Origin: JAAXHE01 sp964551635
GTDB lineage: Bacteria > Latescibacterota > UBA2968 > GCA-2709665
Direction of reading: 5' to 3'
DNA: 43,380 bases
NCBI GenBank assembly: GCA_964551635.1
Contig: CAZKDZ010000282.1
Span: 1 to 43,380, forward strand
Shown here piece after piece: positions 25,505 to 33,973 of this stretch. Numbering within the stretch: position 1 is the stretch's first letter; each line of letters starts with the position of its first letter. The position numbers and the translations under genes were made by a program. The notes under the pieces are model-generated. The model saw nothing but the letters and a program-made list of their open reading frames with translations. It was not told the origin of the DNA and did not search any database.

Positions 25505-26905
25505 GTGGGAGAATTTGTTAAAGGTATAAGCGAAGAGTTCGGAGATGCGCTGAACCGTTCCCGGGCGCTTTACGAAAGGGCCTCGAAGATCTTTCCTGGC
25601 GGCGTCACCCACGACTTGAGGTACTATGCGCCGTTTCCAATCTACGCAAGTCGTGCCGACGCCGGCCGCAAGTGGGATGTGGACGGCCGGGAATATGTGG
25701 ACCTCTGGATGGGGCACGGGGCGCTGATGCTTGGTCATTGTTTCCCGGATATGGTAGCCGCCGTATCGGAACAGGTGGCGCGTGGAACTCACTACGGCGC
25801 GTGTCACGAGTTGGAAGTGGAATGGGGTGAGTGGGTCGCGAGACTGATCCCCACAGCCGAACGCGTGCGATTTACAAGTTCCGGCACCGAGGCGACGCTG
25901 ATGGCGCTCCGGCTGGCGCGGACGTTTACCGGAAAGCGGAAGGTCCTGAAGTTCCTCGGCCACTTCCACGGGTGGCACGACAACCTCATCGTGGGCGTGC
26001 TGCCACCATTCGACGAACCCGTACCCGCCGGCATTCTTCGCGAGGTGGCGGATACCGTTTGCCTGTGTGCGCCGAACCGGATCGATCAGGTTGAAGATGT
26101 CTTGAACCGTGACGACGACATTGCCTGTGTAATTGTTGAACCTACGGGTGCCTCTTTCGGAGTTGTACCGCTCCGGCCGGGATTTCTCGAAGAGCTGCGT
26201 CGAGTCACGTTACGGCACGACGTGCTTCTGATCTTTGACGAAGTCATCACCGGCTTTCGATGCTCTCCGGGGGGCGCTCAGGCCCACTACAATGTCAGGC
26301 CCGACCTCACGTCGCTGGCGAAGATTCTCGCGGGCGGACTCCCCGGAGGCTGCCTGACGGGTCGGCAGGATATCATGGATCTGCTGGAATTCAGGGGAGA
26401 ACGGGAGTGGGATACCTGCCGGAAAATGCCCCACCAGGGTACCTTTAACGCGAACCCGATTTCCGCGGCCGCCGGGATTGCCACGCTCAGGGCGATCGAA
26501 GACGGAACACATATCGCGGCCGCAAACCGGAACGCCGACGTCCTCCGCGGCCGCCTTAACGCTGTCATTTCAGACCACGATGTGGAGTGGGTCGTCTATG
26601 GAGACTTTTCGGGCGTCAAATTCCTTCCCGAGAGTGGACCCATGACAAAGAGCCTGCAGGAGATAGCAGGGGGATCGTATGACTACCGCAGGCTGAAGAC
26701 GCCGGACCCGGTGATTAGAGATGCATTCCGAGCCAGCATGCAGCTGGAGGGTGTCGACCTCAATGGACTGGTTGGCATGACGGCATCCGTGCACACCGAA
26801 GACGATCTGGACCACGTTGTACAAGCATTCGACCGCACGCTGCACAGATTGATACGCCATGGCCTGATTGGGCGTAACGGCCCGGATTCGAAGGCGCGTT
26901 CCTGA
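25505..26905 (+). CDS. Class III aminotransferase, glutamate-1-semialdehyde 2,1-aminomutase-like
   Basis: The 466-residue PLP enzyme has the class III pattern: KIFPGGVTHDLRY at the start, SSGTEATLMALRLART, FLGHFHGWHDNL, VIVEPTGASFG, the PLP-contacting aspartate in LIFDEVITGFR, and the Schiff-base lysine in SLAKILAGGLPGG (about K273). These are closest to HemL-like GSA aminomutases, but the length (over 430) and its position by a heparinase gene suggest one of the many catabolic relatives, not haem synthesis. The GTG start at 25505 is followed directly by the conserved N-terminus; the ribosome binding site is weak (GAGAGA). Reaction unknown. Confidence 0.88.
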   Translation: MGEFVKGISEEFGDALNRSRALYERASKIFPGGVTHDLRYYAPFPIYASRADAGRKWDVDGREYVDLWMGHGALMLGHCFPDMVAAVSEQVARGTHYGACHELEVEWGEWVARLIPTAERVRFTSSGTEATLMALRLARTFTGKRKVLKFLGHFHGWHDNLIVGVLPPFDEPVPAGILREVADTVCLCAPNRIDQVEDVLNRDDDIACVIVEPTGASFGVVPLRPGFLEELRRVTLRHDVLLIFDEVITGFRCSPGGAQAHYNVRPDLTSLAKILAGGLPGGCLTGRQDIMDLLEFRGEREWDTCRKMPHQGTFNANPISAAAGIATLRAIEDGTHIAAANRNADVLRGRLNAVISDHDVEWVVYGDFSGVKFLPESGPMTKSLQEIAGGSYDYRRLKTPDPVIRDAFRASMQLEGVDLNGLVGMTASVHTEDDLDHVVQAFDRTLHRLIRHGLIGRNGPDSKARS

Positions 26906-27024
26906 GGCGGCCAGTAGCATTCGGGAACATATCTCCGAGGATTCCGAGGGATGCTGCGAAGCGAATTCTGAACCGCGCTTACCCGCGTTCTTTCGGTACC
27001 TGCAGAAATGGCGAGCGTTTCTTC

Positions 27025-28857
27025 ATGCCAGACCGGATCCGGATTCTATCCGACGAAATAGCCAATCGTATCGCCGCGGGTGAAGCCGTCGAGCGCCCGG
27101 GCTCCGTGATAAAGGAGCTGGTGGAAAACGCCATCGATGCAGGTGCGGACCGAATCGTTGCTGAGGTGACCGGCGGCGGCAAGGAGACCATACGAGTCAG
27201 CGACAACGGCTGCGGAATGTCCGGTGACGATGCGCTGCTGGCCCTGGAACGGCACGCAACGAGCAAGATCGTCGATTTTTCCGACCTTCGCACGCTGCGT
27301 ACGCTCGGGTTTCGCGGCGAGGCGCTGCCGAGTATCGCGGCGGTATCGCGGATGGTAATCGAAACCCGCGATTCGGAGGCGTTGCAGGGCACCCGCGTTC
27401 GCGTGGAAAGCGGCCGGGTGCGCGACGTTTCGTCAACAGGCCGGGACAGGGGAACAACGGTCGCCGTTCACGGCCTGTTTTTCAATGTACCCGCAAGGCG
27501 GAAATTTCTGAAGGGTGTGGAGACCGAATTCAAACACGTGTCCGATGCTCTGACGGGCCTGGCGCTGGCCTATCCGACCATAGCATTTGTGCTTTCTCAC
27601 AATGGGCGTGAGATTCTGAATCTTGGCAGGACCGGGCGCCGGGACCGCCTGCAGGAGGTCTTTGGTGTTCGGTTCGGTCGCGACGCCGTTTATCTGGACG
27701 GTGAACGGAATGGCGTTCGGGTTTGGGGGTTTGCCGGCAGGCCGGAACGGGCGCGAAAGTCGGGTGCGCAGCAGGCGACGGTCGTAAACGGTCGCTGGGT
27801 CCGCGACAGGGGAGTGACGTACGCCGTGCACGATGGCTTTGGCGGACTGCTCGTGAAGGGGTTCCATCCTGCGTTCGCGCTGCTTCTGGAAATGGATCCC
27901 GCCCATCTTGACGTCAATGTGCATCCCGCCAAGCGCGAGGTGCGTTTTTCGGATGAAGCCGCGGTCTGCAACGCGGTTGCTGAAGTCGTGCGGGCGGGGT
28001 TGAGGGAAGAGGACCTGGTACCCGAGGTGGACAGCGGAATTGCCGCACCCGCGATTCCGGCGGGAGATCCCTCGAGGGCATCGCCGGACCCGACCGGTGG
28101 CGTCGCGGACGCGCCCGCGGAGAAGGAGGCCTATCTTTCCGATCCCCTTGGCCTGGAAGACGTGCAGATGGCACTTTCGCTGACCGTCAGGAAAGCTGCC
28201 GGAGGCCCTGAGGCGCAGGCGGACGGCGCGGTCGATCCGGACCTGGCCGACGAAGAAGCAATTGAGCACGTCCCCGTATGGCAGGTACACGACAAATATG
28301 TCCTGGCGCATATCAAGAACGGCCTGATTTTTGTCGATCAGCACCTGGCCCACCAGCGGATGATCTACGAACAGACGCTGGATTGCTTTGAAGCCAACGG
28401 CGGACTGGGCCAGCGACTCCTGTTTCCGGTCACGCTCGATTTCGGCCTGCGCCGGATCCACAGGGTCAGAGAGGCGATGCCGCTGCTGGAAGCCATGGGC
28501 TTCGGCATACGGGATTTTGGCGGCAATACGGTGGTTGTGGATGCCATTCCCGTGGAACTGAAAGGTTGGGAAGACGGCCGGCTCCTGCAGGAAGTCGTAG
28601 ACGAACTTGGCGAAAGGGAGCGTCAGGCATCCGTCCCGGTCGGCGGGCAGAAAGCGGTTTCTCCGCTCGAGCACCGGTTGGCCGCCGCCTATGCCCGGCA
28701 CACGGCCATCCGGACGGGAGAGCGGCTCTCCGCAAGGGAGATGCGGGCGTTGATCGATCGGCTGTTCGCCACGCGCGAGCCGTTCGTTTGCCCGCAGGGC
28801 AGACCGGTTGTGGTAAAGATGTCTCTGGATGAACTCGATCGACAATTCAACCGATAG
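27025..28857 (+). CDS. mutL: DNA mismatch repair protein MutL
   Basis: The 610-residue protein starts with the GHKL ATPase of MutL: IRILSDEIANRIAAGEAVERP, ELVENAIDAGA (catalytic E), DNGCGM, RHATSKI and GFRGEALPSI, then the transducer domain with NVHPAKREVRF. A variable linker leads into the C-terminal dimerisation domain. There the endonuclease metal motif, normally DQHAxxExxxxE, reads DQHLAHQRMIYE, so two of its positions are changed (A to L, E to Q), and the last motif CPxGRP reads CPQGRP. Nicking activity may be weak or lost. It overlaps miaA by 29 bases. Confidence 0.95.
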   Translation: MPDRIRILSDEIANRIAAGEAVERPGSVIKELVENAIDAGADRIVAEVTGGGKETIRVSDNGCGMSGDDALLALERHATSKIVDFSDLRTLRTLGFRGEALPSIAAVSRMVIETRDSEALQGTRVRVESGRVRDVSSTGRDRGTTVAVHGLFFNVPARRKFLKGVETEFKHVSDALTGLALAYPTIAFVLSHNGREILNLGRTGRRDRLQEVFGVRFGRDAVYLDGERNGVRVWGFAGRPERARKSGAQQATVVNGRWVRDRGVTYAVHDGFGGLLVKGFHPAFALLLEMDPAHLDVNVHPAKREVRFSDEAAVCNAVAEVVRAGLREEDLVPEVDSGIAAPAIPAGDPSRASPDPTGGVADAPAEKEAYLSDPLGLEDVQMALSLTVRKAAGGPEAQADGAVDPDLADEEAIEHVPVWQVHDKYVLAHIKNGLIFVDQHLAHQRMIYEQTLDCFEANGGLGQRLLFPVTLDFGLRRIHRVREAMPLLEAMGFGIRDFGGNTVVVDAIPVELKGWEDGRLLQEVVDELGERERQASVPVGGQKAVSPLEHRLAAAYARHTAIRTGERLSAREMRALIDRLFATREPFVCPQGRPVVVKMSLDELDRQFNR

Positions 28858-29770
28858 GCGGCGCCGGGTGTTGGCGCTGGTGGGCCCGACCGCATCCGGC
28901 AAGACGCGGGTTGGCGTCGCCCTAGCGAGGGCGCTTGGCGGTGAAGTGGTTTCCGCCGACGCGCGGCAGGTCTACCGGTATATGGACATCGGTACCGCCA
29001 AACCGACTCCGGAAGAGCGCGCGCTTGCGAAACACCATATGCTCGACGTCGTGGATCCCGATGAGAACTACAGCGCCGGGCACTACGCGGTCGATGCATC
29101 CGCGGCGATCGAGTCGATTTTTGAGCGGAATCGCGTCCCGATCCTTGTGGGAGGGTCGGGTCTGTATCTGAAGGCGGCGATCGATGGATTCTCACCGCTC
29201 CCGCGCACGCCGCGGACGGTACGGGCACGTCTTCTTGATGAAGCCGGCGAAGATCCGGCGGGGGTCTATCGCAGGTTGCGCGAAGTCGACCCCGTAACGG
29301 CCGGCCGTTTGCACGCCAACGATACCAAACGGATTGTGCGCGCGCTCGAGGTCTTCGAACTGACCGGGACCCCGATATCGGTGCTTCACGAGCTTCCCGC
29401 CAGGCGGCCGCGGGACTGGAGCGTGGCGTGGTTCGGATTGGCAGTGGACCGTACCCTGCTCTACCGGAGGATCGAAGAACGGGTGGACCGCATGATCGCG
29501 GCCGGACTCGTGGATGAGGTCCGGGAATTGAAACGTCGCGGTTATACCCGTGAGCTCAATGCGCTCAATACCTTCGGGTACAGGGAGGTTTTCCGTTTTC
29601 TGGACGGCGAATCGGATCTGGCTGAAACCACAGCGCAGATCAAGATGGGCACGCGGCGTTACGCCAAACGCCAGCTTACCTGGTTCCGCAGGGAAAGACG
29701 GGTGACATGGATCGATGCCGACCCGGAAGGTGCGCCGGCCGCCATCCTCAATTTCCTTGACACGCACTAA
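28829..29770 (+). CDS. miaA: tRNA dimethylallyltransferase MiaA
   Basis: MiaA attaches a dimethylallyl group to A37 of tRNAs that read codons beginning with U. The 313-residue enzyme has the P-loop GPTASGKT, the SADARQVYRYMDIGTAKP segment (the family's usual Ser is Ala here), HHMLDVVDPDENYSAG, GGSGLYLKAAIDG, and KRIVRALEVFELTGTPIS. The start at ATG 28829 lies inside the mutL coding sequence; a GTG at about 28868 would also keep the P-loop. mutL-miaA adjacency is common in bacteria. A tRNA-Gly gene follows 30 bases after the stop. Confidence 0.95.
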   Translation: MNSIDNSTDRRRRVLALVGPTASGKTRVGVALARALGGEVVSADARQVYRYMDIGTAKPTPEERALAKHHMLDVVDPDENYSAGHYAVDASAAIESIFERNRVPILVGGSGLYLKAAIDGFSPLPRTPRTVRARLLDEAGEDPAGVYRRLREVDPVTAGRLHANDTKRIVRALEVFELTGTPISVLHELPARRPRDWSVAWFGLAVDRTLLYRRIEERVDRMIAAGLVDEVRELKRRGYTRELNALNTFGYREVFRFLDGESDLAETTAQIKMGTRRYAKRQLTWFRRERRVTWIDADPEGAPAAILNFLDTH

Positions 29771-29800
29771 AGGAGATGGTAATTTTCGAAACCAGCGTGG

Positions 29801-29876
29801 GCGGGAATAGCTCAGCTGGTAGAGCGCAAGCTTCCCAAGCTTGATGTCGCGGGTTCGAGTCCCGTTTCCCGCTCCA
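29801..29876 (+). tRNA. tRNA-Gly(CCC)
   Basis: The 76-base cloverleaf folds fully: acceptor GCGGGAA/TTCCCGC, D arm GCTC/GAGC, anticodon stem CAAGC/GCTTG with loop TTCCCAA (anticodon CCC, reading GGG), T arm around TTCGAGT, discriminator T and an encoded CCA end (29874-29876). It marks the border between housekeeping genes on its left and accessory genes on its right. Confidence 0.95.
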
Positions 29877-29900
29877 TAAAAACAGCCTTATCGTACAAAC

Positions 29901-29938
29901 AATGGCCATTTAACCTATGTGTTTGAATGGCCGTTTTT
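29901..29938 (+). terminator. Intrinsic terminator after tRNA-Gly
   Basis: GGCCATTTAA (29904-29913) pairs with TTTGAATGGCC (29922-29932) around a loop of about eight bases and is followed by GTTTTTG. A similar AATGGCCATT...TGAATGGCC hairpin recurs at 37274-37303. Confidence 0.65.
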
Positions 29939-29980
29939 GTTGGTGGTCCGTTTTCGTGATTGTCTGGTGGAAAGTCCAGT

Positions 29981-30009
29981 ATACATGGATGTACAAGATA
30001 AACAGGATG
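29981..30009 (+). repeat. Short intergenic repeat-like sequence
   Basis: The stretch ATACATGGATGTACAAGATA, continuing AACAGGATG, resembles a degenerate dispersed sequence found in many bacterial genomes between genes. Only one copy is seen in this window, so repeat status rests on memory of other genomes and not on sequence seen here. Confidence 0.3.
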
Positions 30010-30034
30010 AAAACGCAACAGCAGGAGACCCGCT

Positions 30035-30274
30035 ATGGCGCCTACGATTTACAGAGAACGTGGATTCAGGTTCTTTTTCTTTTCCCGCGAAGAGCCGCGA
30101 ATGCATGTTCATGTGATCTGTACGGAAGGTGAGGCGAAGTTCTGGTTAGAACCGGAAATTGAACTCGCAAGGAATTATGGACTGAGGCGCAGCCAGTTGA
30201 AAGAAGCTGAGACGATAATAGAGGAGAACCGCCATGAGTTCCAAACAGCGTGGCATCGGCACTTCGGGAGTTGA
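30035..30274 (+). CDS. DUF4160 family protein
   Basis: The 79-residue protein matches DUF4160: an opening MAPTIYRERGFRFFFFSREE, the family's HVHV metal-like motif (family PPHxHV), and the alpha segment LKEAETIIEENRHEF. ATG 30035 is preceded by AGGAG at 30022-30026. It overlaps the next gene, a DUF2442 protein, by 41 bases. This gene pair occurs together very often and behaves like a toxin-antitoxin or related two-gene module; its activity is not established. It lies just behind tRNA-Gly, a common landing site for mobile DNA. Confidence 0.8.
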   Translation: MAPTIYRERGFRFFFFSREEPRMHVHVICTEGEAKFWLEPEIELARNYGLRRSQLKEAETIIEENRHEFQTAWHRHFGS

Positions 30275-30503
30275 GGTTACCGGCATATCCGCACACGGCG
30301 TCTGGCTGCTGTCCGGACAGGAGGAGATTTTTCTGTCGTACGAGGATTTTCCGTGGTTCAAAGATGCTTCCGTTGGAAAAATCCTCAATGTAGAGGAGCC
30401 GAACCCTGGGCACTTCTATTGGCCGGATCTCGATATCGATCTCGGATTGGAATCCATCCGCCATCCTGAGCGATTCCCGCTCCGAGCAAGGCGTGATCCA
30501 TAA
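30234..30503 (+). CDS. DUF2442 family protein
   Basis: The 89-residue protein has the DUF2442 features: VEVTGISAHGVWLLSGQEEIFLSYEDFPWFKDASVG, the hydrophobic core with PxF-type turn, then HFYWPDLDIDLGLESIRHPE, where the family ends in a D(L)DI(S/D)xE(G/S)I pattern. It overlaps the DUF4160 gene by 41 bases, so the two are translationally linked. Its own ATG at 30234 is in the end of that gene. DUF2442 proteins are thought to partner DUF4160 as the possible antitoxin; that is family association, not shown here. Confidence 0.8.
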   Translation: MSSKQRGIGTSGVEVTGISAHGVWLLSGQEEIFLSYEDFPWFKDASVGKILNVEEPNPGHFYWPDLDIDLGLESIRHPERFPLRARRDP

Positions 30504-30702
30504 TCGTCCGCGATGTTCTCTGGCAATGTCGCGGTGTGTCCAGTTGAAATCTCAGTTTCCTTCAGCTGGAAACCCGACGGAGTTGTCGGGCAATCCCATC
30601 GTCGAGTCGGAATCCATGGCGTCCGCCTTATGGTCGCTCAGGCGAACTGCCATGGGAATCCGGCAAGAGACAGATGTGTATTTCTATCAGGTGCTAACGT
30701 GA
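30493..30702 (+). CDS. Small hypothetical protein, doubtful
   Basis: A 69-codon frame starts at GTG 30493, overlapping the DUF2442 stop by 11 bases, and ends in TGA 30700-30702, which shares a GTGA with the start of the nuclease gene that follows. The second half (ESMASALWSLRRTAMGIRQETDVYFYQ) has natural protein composition, while the first half looks poor. The double overlap is the main reason to report it. It could equally be untranslated leader of the nuclease gene. Confidence 0.3.
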   Translation: MIHNRPRCSLAMSRCVQLKSQFPSAGNPTELSGNPIVESESMASALWSLRRTAMGIRQETDVYFYQVLT

Positions 30703-31316
30703 CCGATTTTCAATCGGTTGAACGCAATCTTGAGCCGCTTCGGCCGGAATACCGTTTCGTGTTCGACGGTCAGCCTTCGTCCCTTTCCGTACTGGACTTC
30801 TGGGTCTGGATGGGTTCAGACGTTTTGAACAACGCCTTTCGCGGAATGGTCGCTGAATACATCGTCGGCCAGGCCACTGGGGCATGGAATGACGCGGCCG
30901 TACGGGTCGAATGGGATGAGGTCGATATCAGGACGCCCGAGGGGATTTCGATCGAGGTCAAATCTGCGGCATACATTCAGTCCTGGCGTCAGCCGCGACC
31001 ATCTCGAATTGTCTTTCGTATCGCGAAAACCCTGTCATGGGATTCAGTGACGGGGGAGTACTCGGAAACACCAGTCCGAAGCGCCAACGTCTATATTTTC
31101 TGCCTGCTTTTTCATCGTGACGAAAGGACGATCAACCCTCTCGAACTGACACAGTGGGAGTTCTACGTTGTGCCCACAAGAACGCTGGACGAGGTGCTCG
31201 GTGACCAGAAGACCGTCAGGCTCTCGCGTTTACGGGACCTGGATGCCGCTCCGGTCGGGTTTCGTCAGCTGCGAACCGCCATACTTGAGGCATACGGCGA
31301 AGGAGAAAGGAATTGA
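30699..31316 (+). CDS. PD-(D/E)XK-like nuclease, hypothetical
   Basis: The 205-residue protein has the core of a restriction-endonuclease-like fold: helix with E53 (GMVAEYIVG), strand with D76, and IEVKSAAYIQSW, where E86 and K88 form the ExK of the active site. The GTG at 30699 was taken as start because the conserved-looking part begins there and an overlapping GTGA links it to the frame ahead; the frame is open for 62 more codons upstream without good composition. It follows the DUF4160/DUF2442 pair. A nuclease role in defence or mobile-element maintenance is inference from the fold. Confidence 0.6.
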   Translation: MTDFQSVERNLEPLRPEYRFVFDGQPSSLSVLDFWVWMGSDVLNNAFRGMVAEYIVGQATGAWNDAAVRVEWDEVDIRTPEGISIEVKSAAYIQSWRQPRPSRIVFRIAKTLSWDSVTGEYSETPVRSANVYIFCLLFHRDERTINPLELTQWEFYVVPTRTLDEVLGDQKTVRLSRLRDLDAAPVGFRQLRTAILEAYGEGERN

Positions 31317-31365
31317 ATACGGGAGTTGGTACGTATTATAAGAGCAGCTCGTTTAACCGGACACG

Positions 31366-31441
31366 CCGTTTCGCACCGATACCTTCTGTGCCATTTGTAC
31401 GTTTTGTGGCCATTTTTTCGTTTGTCTCTTCTGAATTGAGG
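31366..31441 (+). repeat. Dispersed intergenic repeat, copy B (upstream of serine hydrolase)
   Basis: Same 76-base sequence as at 17255-17330, in the same orientation, beginning CCGTTTCGCACCG and ending GAATTGAGG. Copy B carries a TTTGTACGTTTTGTGG core where copy A has TTTGTGCTTTTTGTGG. It ends 37 bases before the serine hydrolase start. Confidence 0.75.
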
Positions 31442-31478
31442 TAAACTCTCGTTATTTGCCTGAAGCGGAGATCATGAC

Positions 31479-32576
31479 GTGGAAAACGGGATCCCGGAGT
31501 GGGTGACATATCCGCGGGACGAGTGGATTGAGATCACGCCCGATGAAGCCGGACTGGACGTTCGGAAGTTCGAACGCTTCCTGACGGGCCTGGATATAAA
31601 GGGCGCGTCATTCGGCGGCGAGGACCACACCGGAGACAAGTGGGGGACTGTACTCACGCGCGGAGGGTACCTGGTGCATGCCTGGGGCGACCGGCATTAC
31701 CGGTTTCAGACGGCCTCGATGGGCAAGGCGTTCATGTGGGTGCTGATCGGATTTGCCGTGGAAGAGGGGTTGCTCGATCCGGATGCCCCGATCCACAGAT
31801 CCTGGACGGGTGAGGGCGAGCTTTCGCATGCACACAAATACCTGAACCGGGGACGCCACCTGACGCTTACCTGGCGCCACCTCATCGGAGCGAAGGACCG
31901 TAGTGCGCACCAGGGTGGCTTCCCCATGGAACTGGGAAACGTGTGGTCGAAGGGACCTGAGGGCCGCGCAAGGGCGGAACGCTGGTGGCCGGCGTGGGCG
32001 ACCTGGACCGGGGATCCGTTCTACGACCTTTACTCGCACGTCGAACCGGGTACGGTAGAGCATTACAGCAGCGCGGGGTTCTGGCGTCTGGGTCAGGCCC
32101 TGACCTGCGTTTGGGAACGGGACCTGAAAGAGGTGCTCGACGAGCGGCTGTTCGGAAAAATCGGGATTCTACCACAGCGGTGGGACTGGTACACGGGTAA
32201 GGCGATGAGCGAAAGCAAGTACTTTTACCCGGCCATTCCGGATTCGTACACGTATCTCGATCCGCCCTTCGAAATCAACGGTAACCCGGTTAGAAGCGGT
32301 CCGGGGTGGGTGGTGATGAGCCCGTCGGATATCGCCCGTTTCGGGCATCTGCTGGCGACACGAGGGCAGTGGGAGGGCGAGCAGCTTGTCGATCCGGACT
32401 GGCTGCGGGGACACAGCGGTGGAAACCGCTGCGGCGTGAGTGGTGAAAGCGCGTATTACACGGCAATGGCCCAGGTCACCACCGAAGGCTTCGATCATCC
32501 TCACTCAATCGTAACCACGAGCCTGCTGCCGGACGACGTCTTTGTCGGCCCGGTACGGGTTTCCCGGAGAGGGTGA
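31479..32576 (+). CDS. Serine hydrolase, beta-lactamase/class C family
   Basis: The 365-residue protein has the SxxK catalytic motif in TASMGKAFMW and a YSSAGFW segment near residue 195 that stands in for the YxN/S motif; the KTG-like triad is not clear. Penicillin-binding-protein-like esterases and amidases of this kind are common in carbohydrate-degrading bacteria. No signal peptide is visible from the GTG start at 31479, which has GCGGAG at 31465-31470. The last residues VGPVRVSRRG run almost into the oxidoreductase that follows 12 bases later, so the two are co-transcribed. Confidence 0.8.
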   Translation: MENGIPEWVTYPRDEWIEITPDEAGLDVRKFERFLTGLDIKGASFGGEDHTGDKWGTVLTRGGYLVHAWGDRHYRFQTASMGKAFMWVLIGFAVEEGLLDPDAPIHRSWTGEGELSHAHKYLNRGRHLTLTWRHLIGAKDRSAHQGGFPMELGNVWSKGPEGRARAERWWPAWATWTGDPFYDLYSHVEPGTVEHYSSAGFWRLGQALTCVWERDLKEVLDERLFGKIGILPQRWDWYTGKAMSESKYFYPAIPDSYTYLDPPFEINGNPVRSGPGWVVMSPSDIARFGHLLATRGQWEGEQLVDPDWLRGHSGGNRCGVSGESAYYTAMAQVTTEGFDHPHSIVTTSLLPDDVFVGPVRVSRRG

Positions 32577-32588
32577 GGGGAGCGCAAT

Positions 32589-33779
32589 ATGGATGACGTG
32601 CGAATCGGGATCGCCGGGCTGGGCCATCGCGCGCTGAACTGGATTCGCTTGCTGCAGGCAATTCCGGGTTATCGGATTACTGCGATCTACGACTGGATCG
32701 AGCCCCTGCAGGAGCGAGCGCTGGGTCATATCCGCAACGGCGGCGACGTAAGGGTGTTCGCTGACTACGGAGACTTCCTGTCGTACGACGGGATGGACGC
32801 GGTCGGCCTGTGCGTGAGGCGGAAGGAGGTGGGGGAGATGGCCGCGCGGGCGCTGGAGGCGGGGAAGCACGTGAACTCCGAGGTGCCCGCCGCGTACACC
32901 ATGGCCGACTGCTGGCGGATCGTAACCGACGTGGAAAGGACCGGACTGGTCTACAGCCTGGCGGAGCAGACCCGGTTCTGGGGTGTGGCAGAGGGCTGGC
33001 GGCAGCTTGTGGCCGAGGGACGCCTGGGAAAGATCACCTATGCCGAGGGTCAGTACGTCGGGTGGTACGGCACCCATCAGTATTTCCAGGATTTCAAAAC
33101 CGGAAAACAGGTTCCCATCGAGGCGCTGTCCGATCATCCCGAAGCCGAGCCCACGGTGCTGCATACTCTGCCCGTGATCGTCGGAGGCATCGGTTCACAC
33201 GATATGGACGTAATGCTGACGGTCCTGGACGACCGGGTCGTGGAAGTGGTGGGGATGAGCACGAAGGAGCCCAGCTATGCATTCCCCGGGATTTCCCGCG
33301 CGGATATGCAGGTTGCGTTGATGAAGACGGAAAAGGACACGGTAATCAGGATGCTGTGCGGGTTCACACAGCCCAGGCCGCACGGCGATCACCACTGGTG
33401 GCAGTTCATCGGCACGAAGGGCACTGTCGAATGGCGCCGGTCGCTCAACGAGAAGCCGAAGATGTGGCTCGCCGATACGCAGATGAACGACTGGGCGGAG
33501 GTGGACTGGCAGTACCAGCGCACAGATGCCCCATCAGGCGCCGGGGGCAGCGGCCACGGCGATGCCGACTATTACGTCCACACGCATTTCCGGGACGCCG
33601 TTCGCGAAGGAAAGCCGCTGCCACTGGACGTCTACAGGGCAATGGATACAACCGCACCCGCCATCAGGGCGCACGATTCGATTGTCGAAGGCGGCAGGCT
33701 CATGAAGGTCCCTGACTTCCGGCCGGGGCTGGAGCGATTCGTCGGAAAGATTCCGAAGGGAGTGGCGGTGAGTGAGTAG
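32589..33779 (+). CDS. Gfo/Idh/MocA-family NAD(P)-dependent oxidoreductase
   Basis: The 396-residue protein has the dinucleotide-binding start VRIGIAGLGHRALNW (GxGxxG-like, with GLGHRA), a central AGKHVNSEVPAA where the family has the catalytic EKP (here the segment is EVPAA, missing the usual EKP lysine), and the C-terminal substrate domain with GGIGSHDMDVM and the HGDHHWW region. Such enzymes act on sugars, inositols or sugar acids. It is the second gene after the serine hydrolase, 12 bases apart, and both are close to the accessory region. The altered EKP could mean a changed mechanism or non-oxidoreductase role. Confidence 0.85.
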   Translation: MDDVRIGIAGLGHRALNWIRLLQAIPGYRITAIYDWIEPLQERALGHIRNGGDVRVFADYGDFLSYDGMDAVGLCVRRKEVGEMAARALEAGKHVNSEVPAAYTMADCWRIVTDVERTGLVYSLAEQTRFWGVAEGWRQLVAEGRLGKITYAEGQYVGWYGTHQYFQDFKTGKQVPIEALSDHPEAEPTVLHTLPVIVGGIGSHDMDVMLTVLDDRVVEVVGMSTKEPSYAFPGISRADMQVALMKTEKDTVIRMLCGFTQPRPHGDHHWWQFIGTKGTVEWRRSLNEKPKMWLADTQMNDWAEVDWQYQRTDAPSGAGGSGHGDADYYVHTHFRDAVREGKPLPLDVYRAMDTTAPAIRAHDSIVEGGRLMKVPDFRPGLERFVGKIPKGVAVSE

Positions 33780-33973
33780 AATTGTGATTCTAATTGACGC
33801 AGACCCGCGAGTCTACGTCGCTGTGGAATGGTAGTTTGCCAGATTTGTGCGTCGAAAAATAGCGGCCAATTATTGATAATGCAGATATCCTGACCATATA
33901 TGATGTAACATCAGACGCTGGGATCAATCGTGGCCAACGCGAGTTCTCTAAGTTGCTTTCGGTAGAAAGGACA

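Noticed and set aside
27433..28902. Minus-strand frame of 489 codons opposite mutL
   Set aside because: It mirrors mutL in GC-rich DNA and shows no motif; mutL has all ATPase motifs on the plus strand.
29917..30132. Small frames overlapping the repeat-like sequence before the DUF4160 gene
   Set aside because: Tryptophan-rich composition, no ribosome binding site, and overlap with the DUF4160 start.
33796..33819. GACGCAGAC/GTCTACGTC hairpin after the Gfo/Idh gene
   Set aside because: The stem is good but no T tract follows on either side, so it is not called a terminator.
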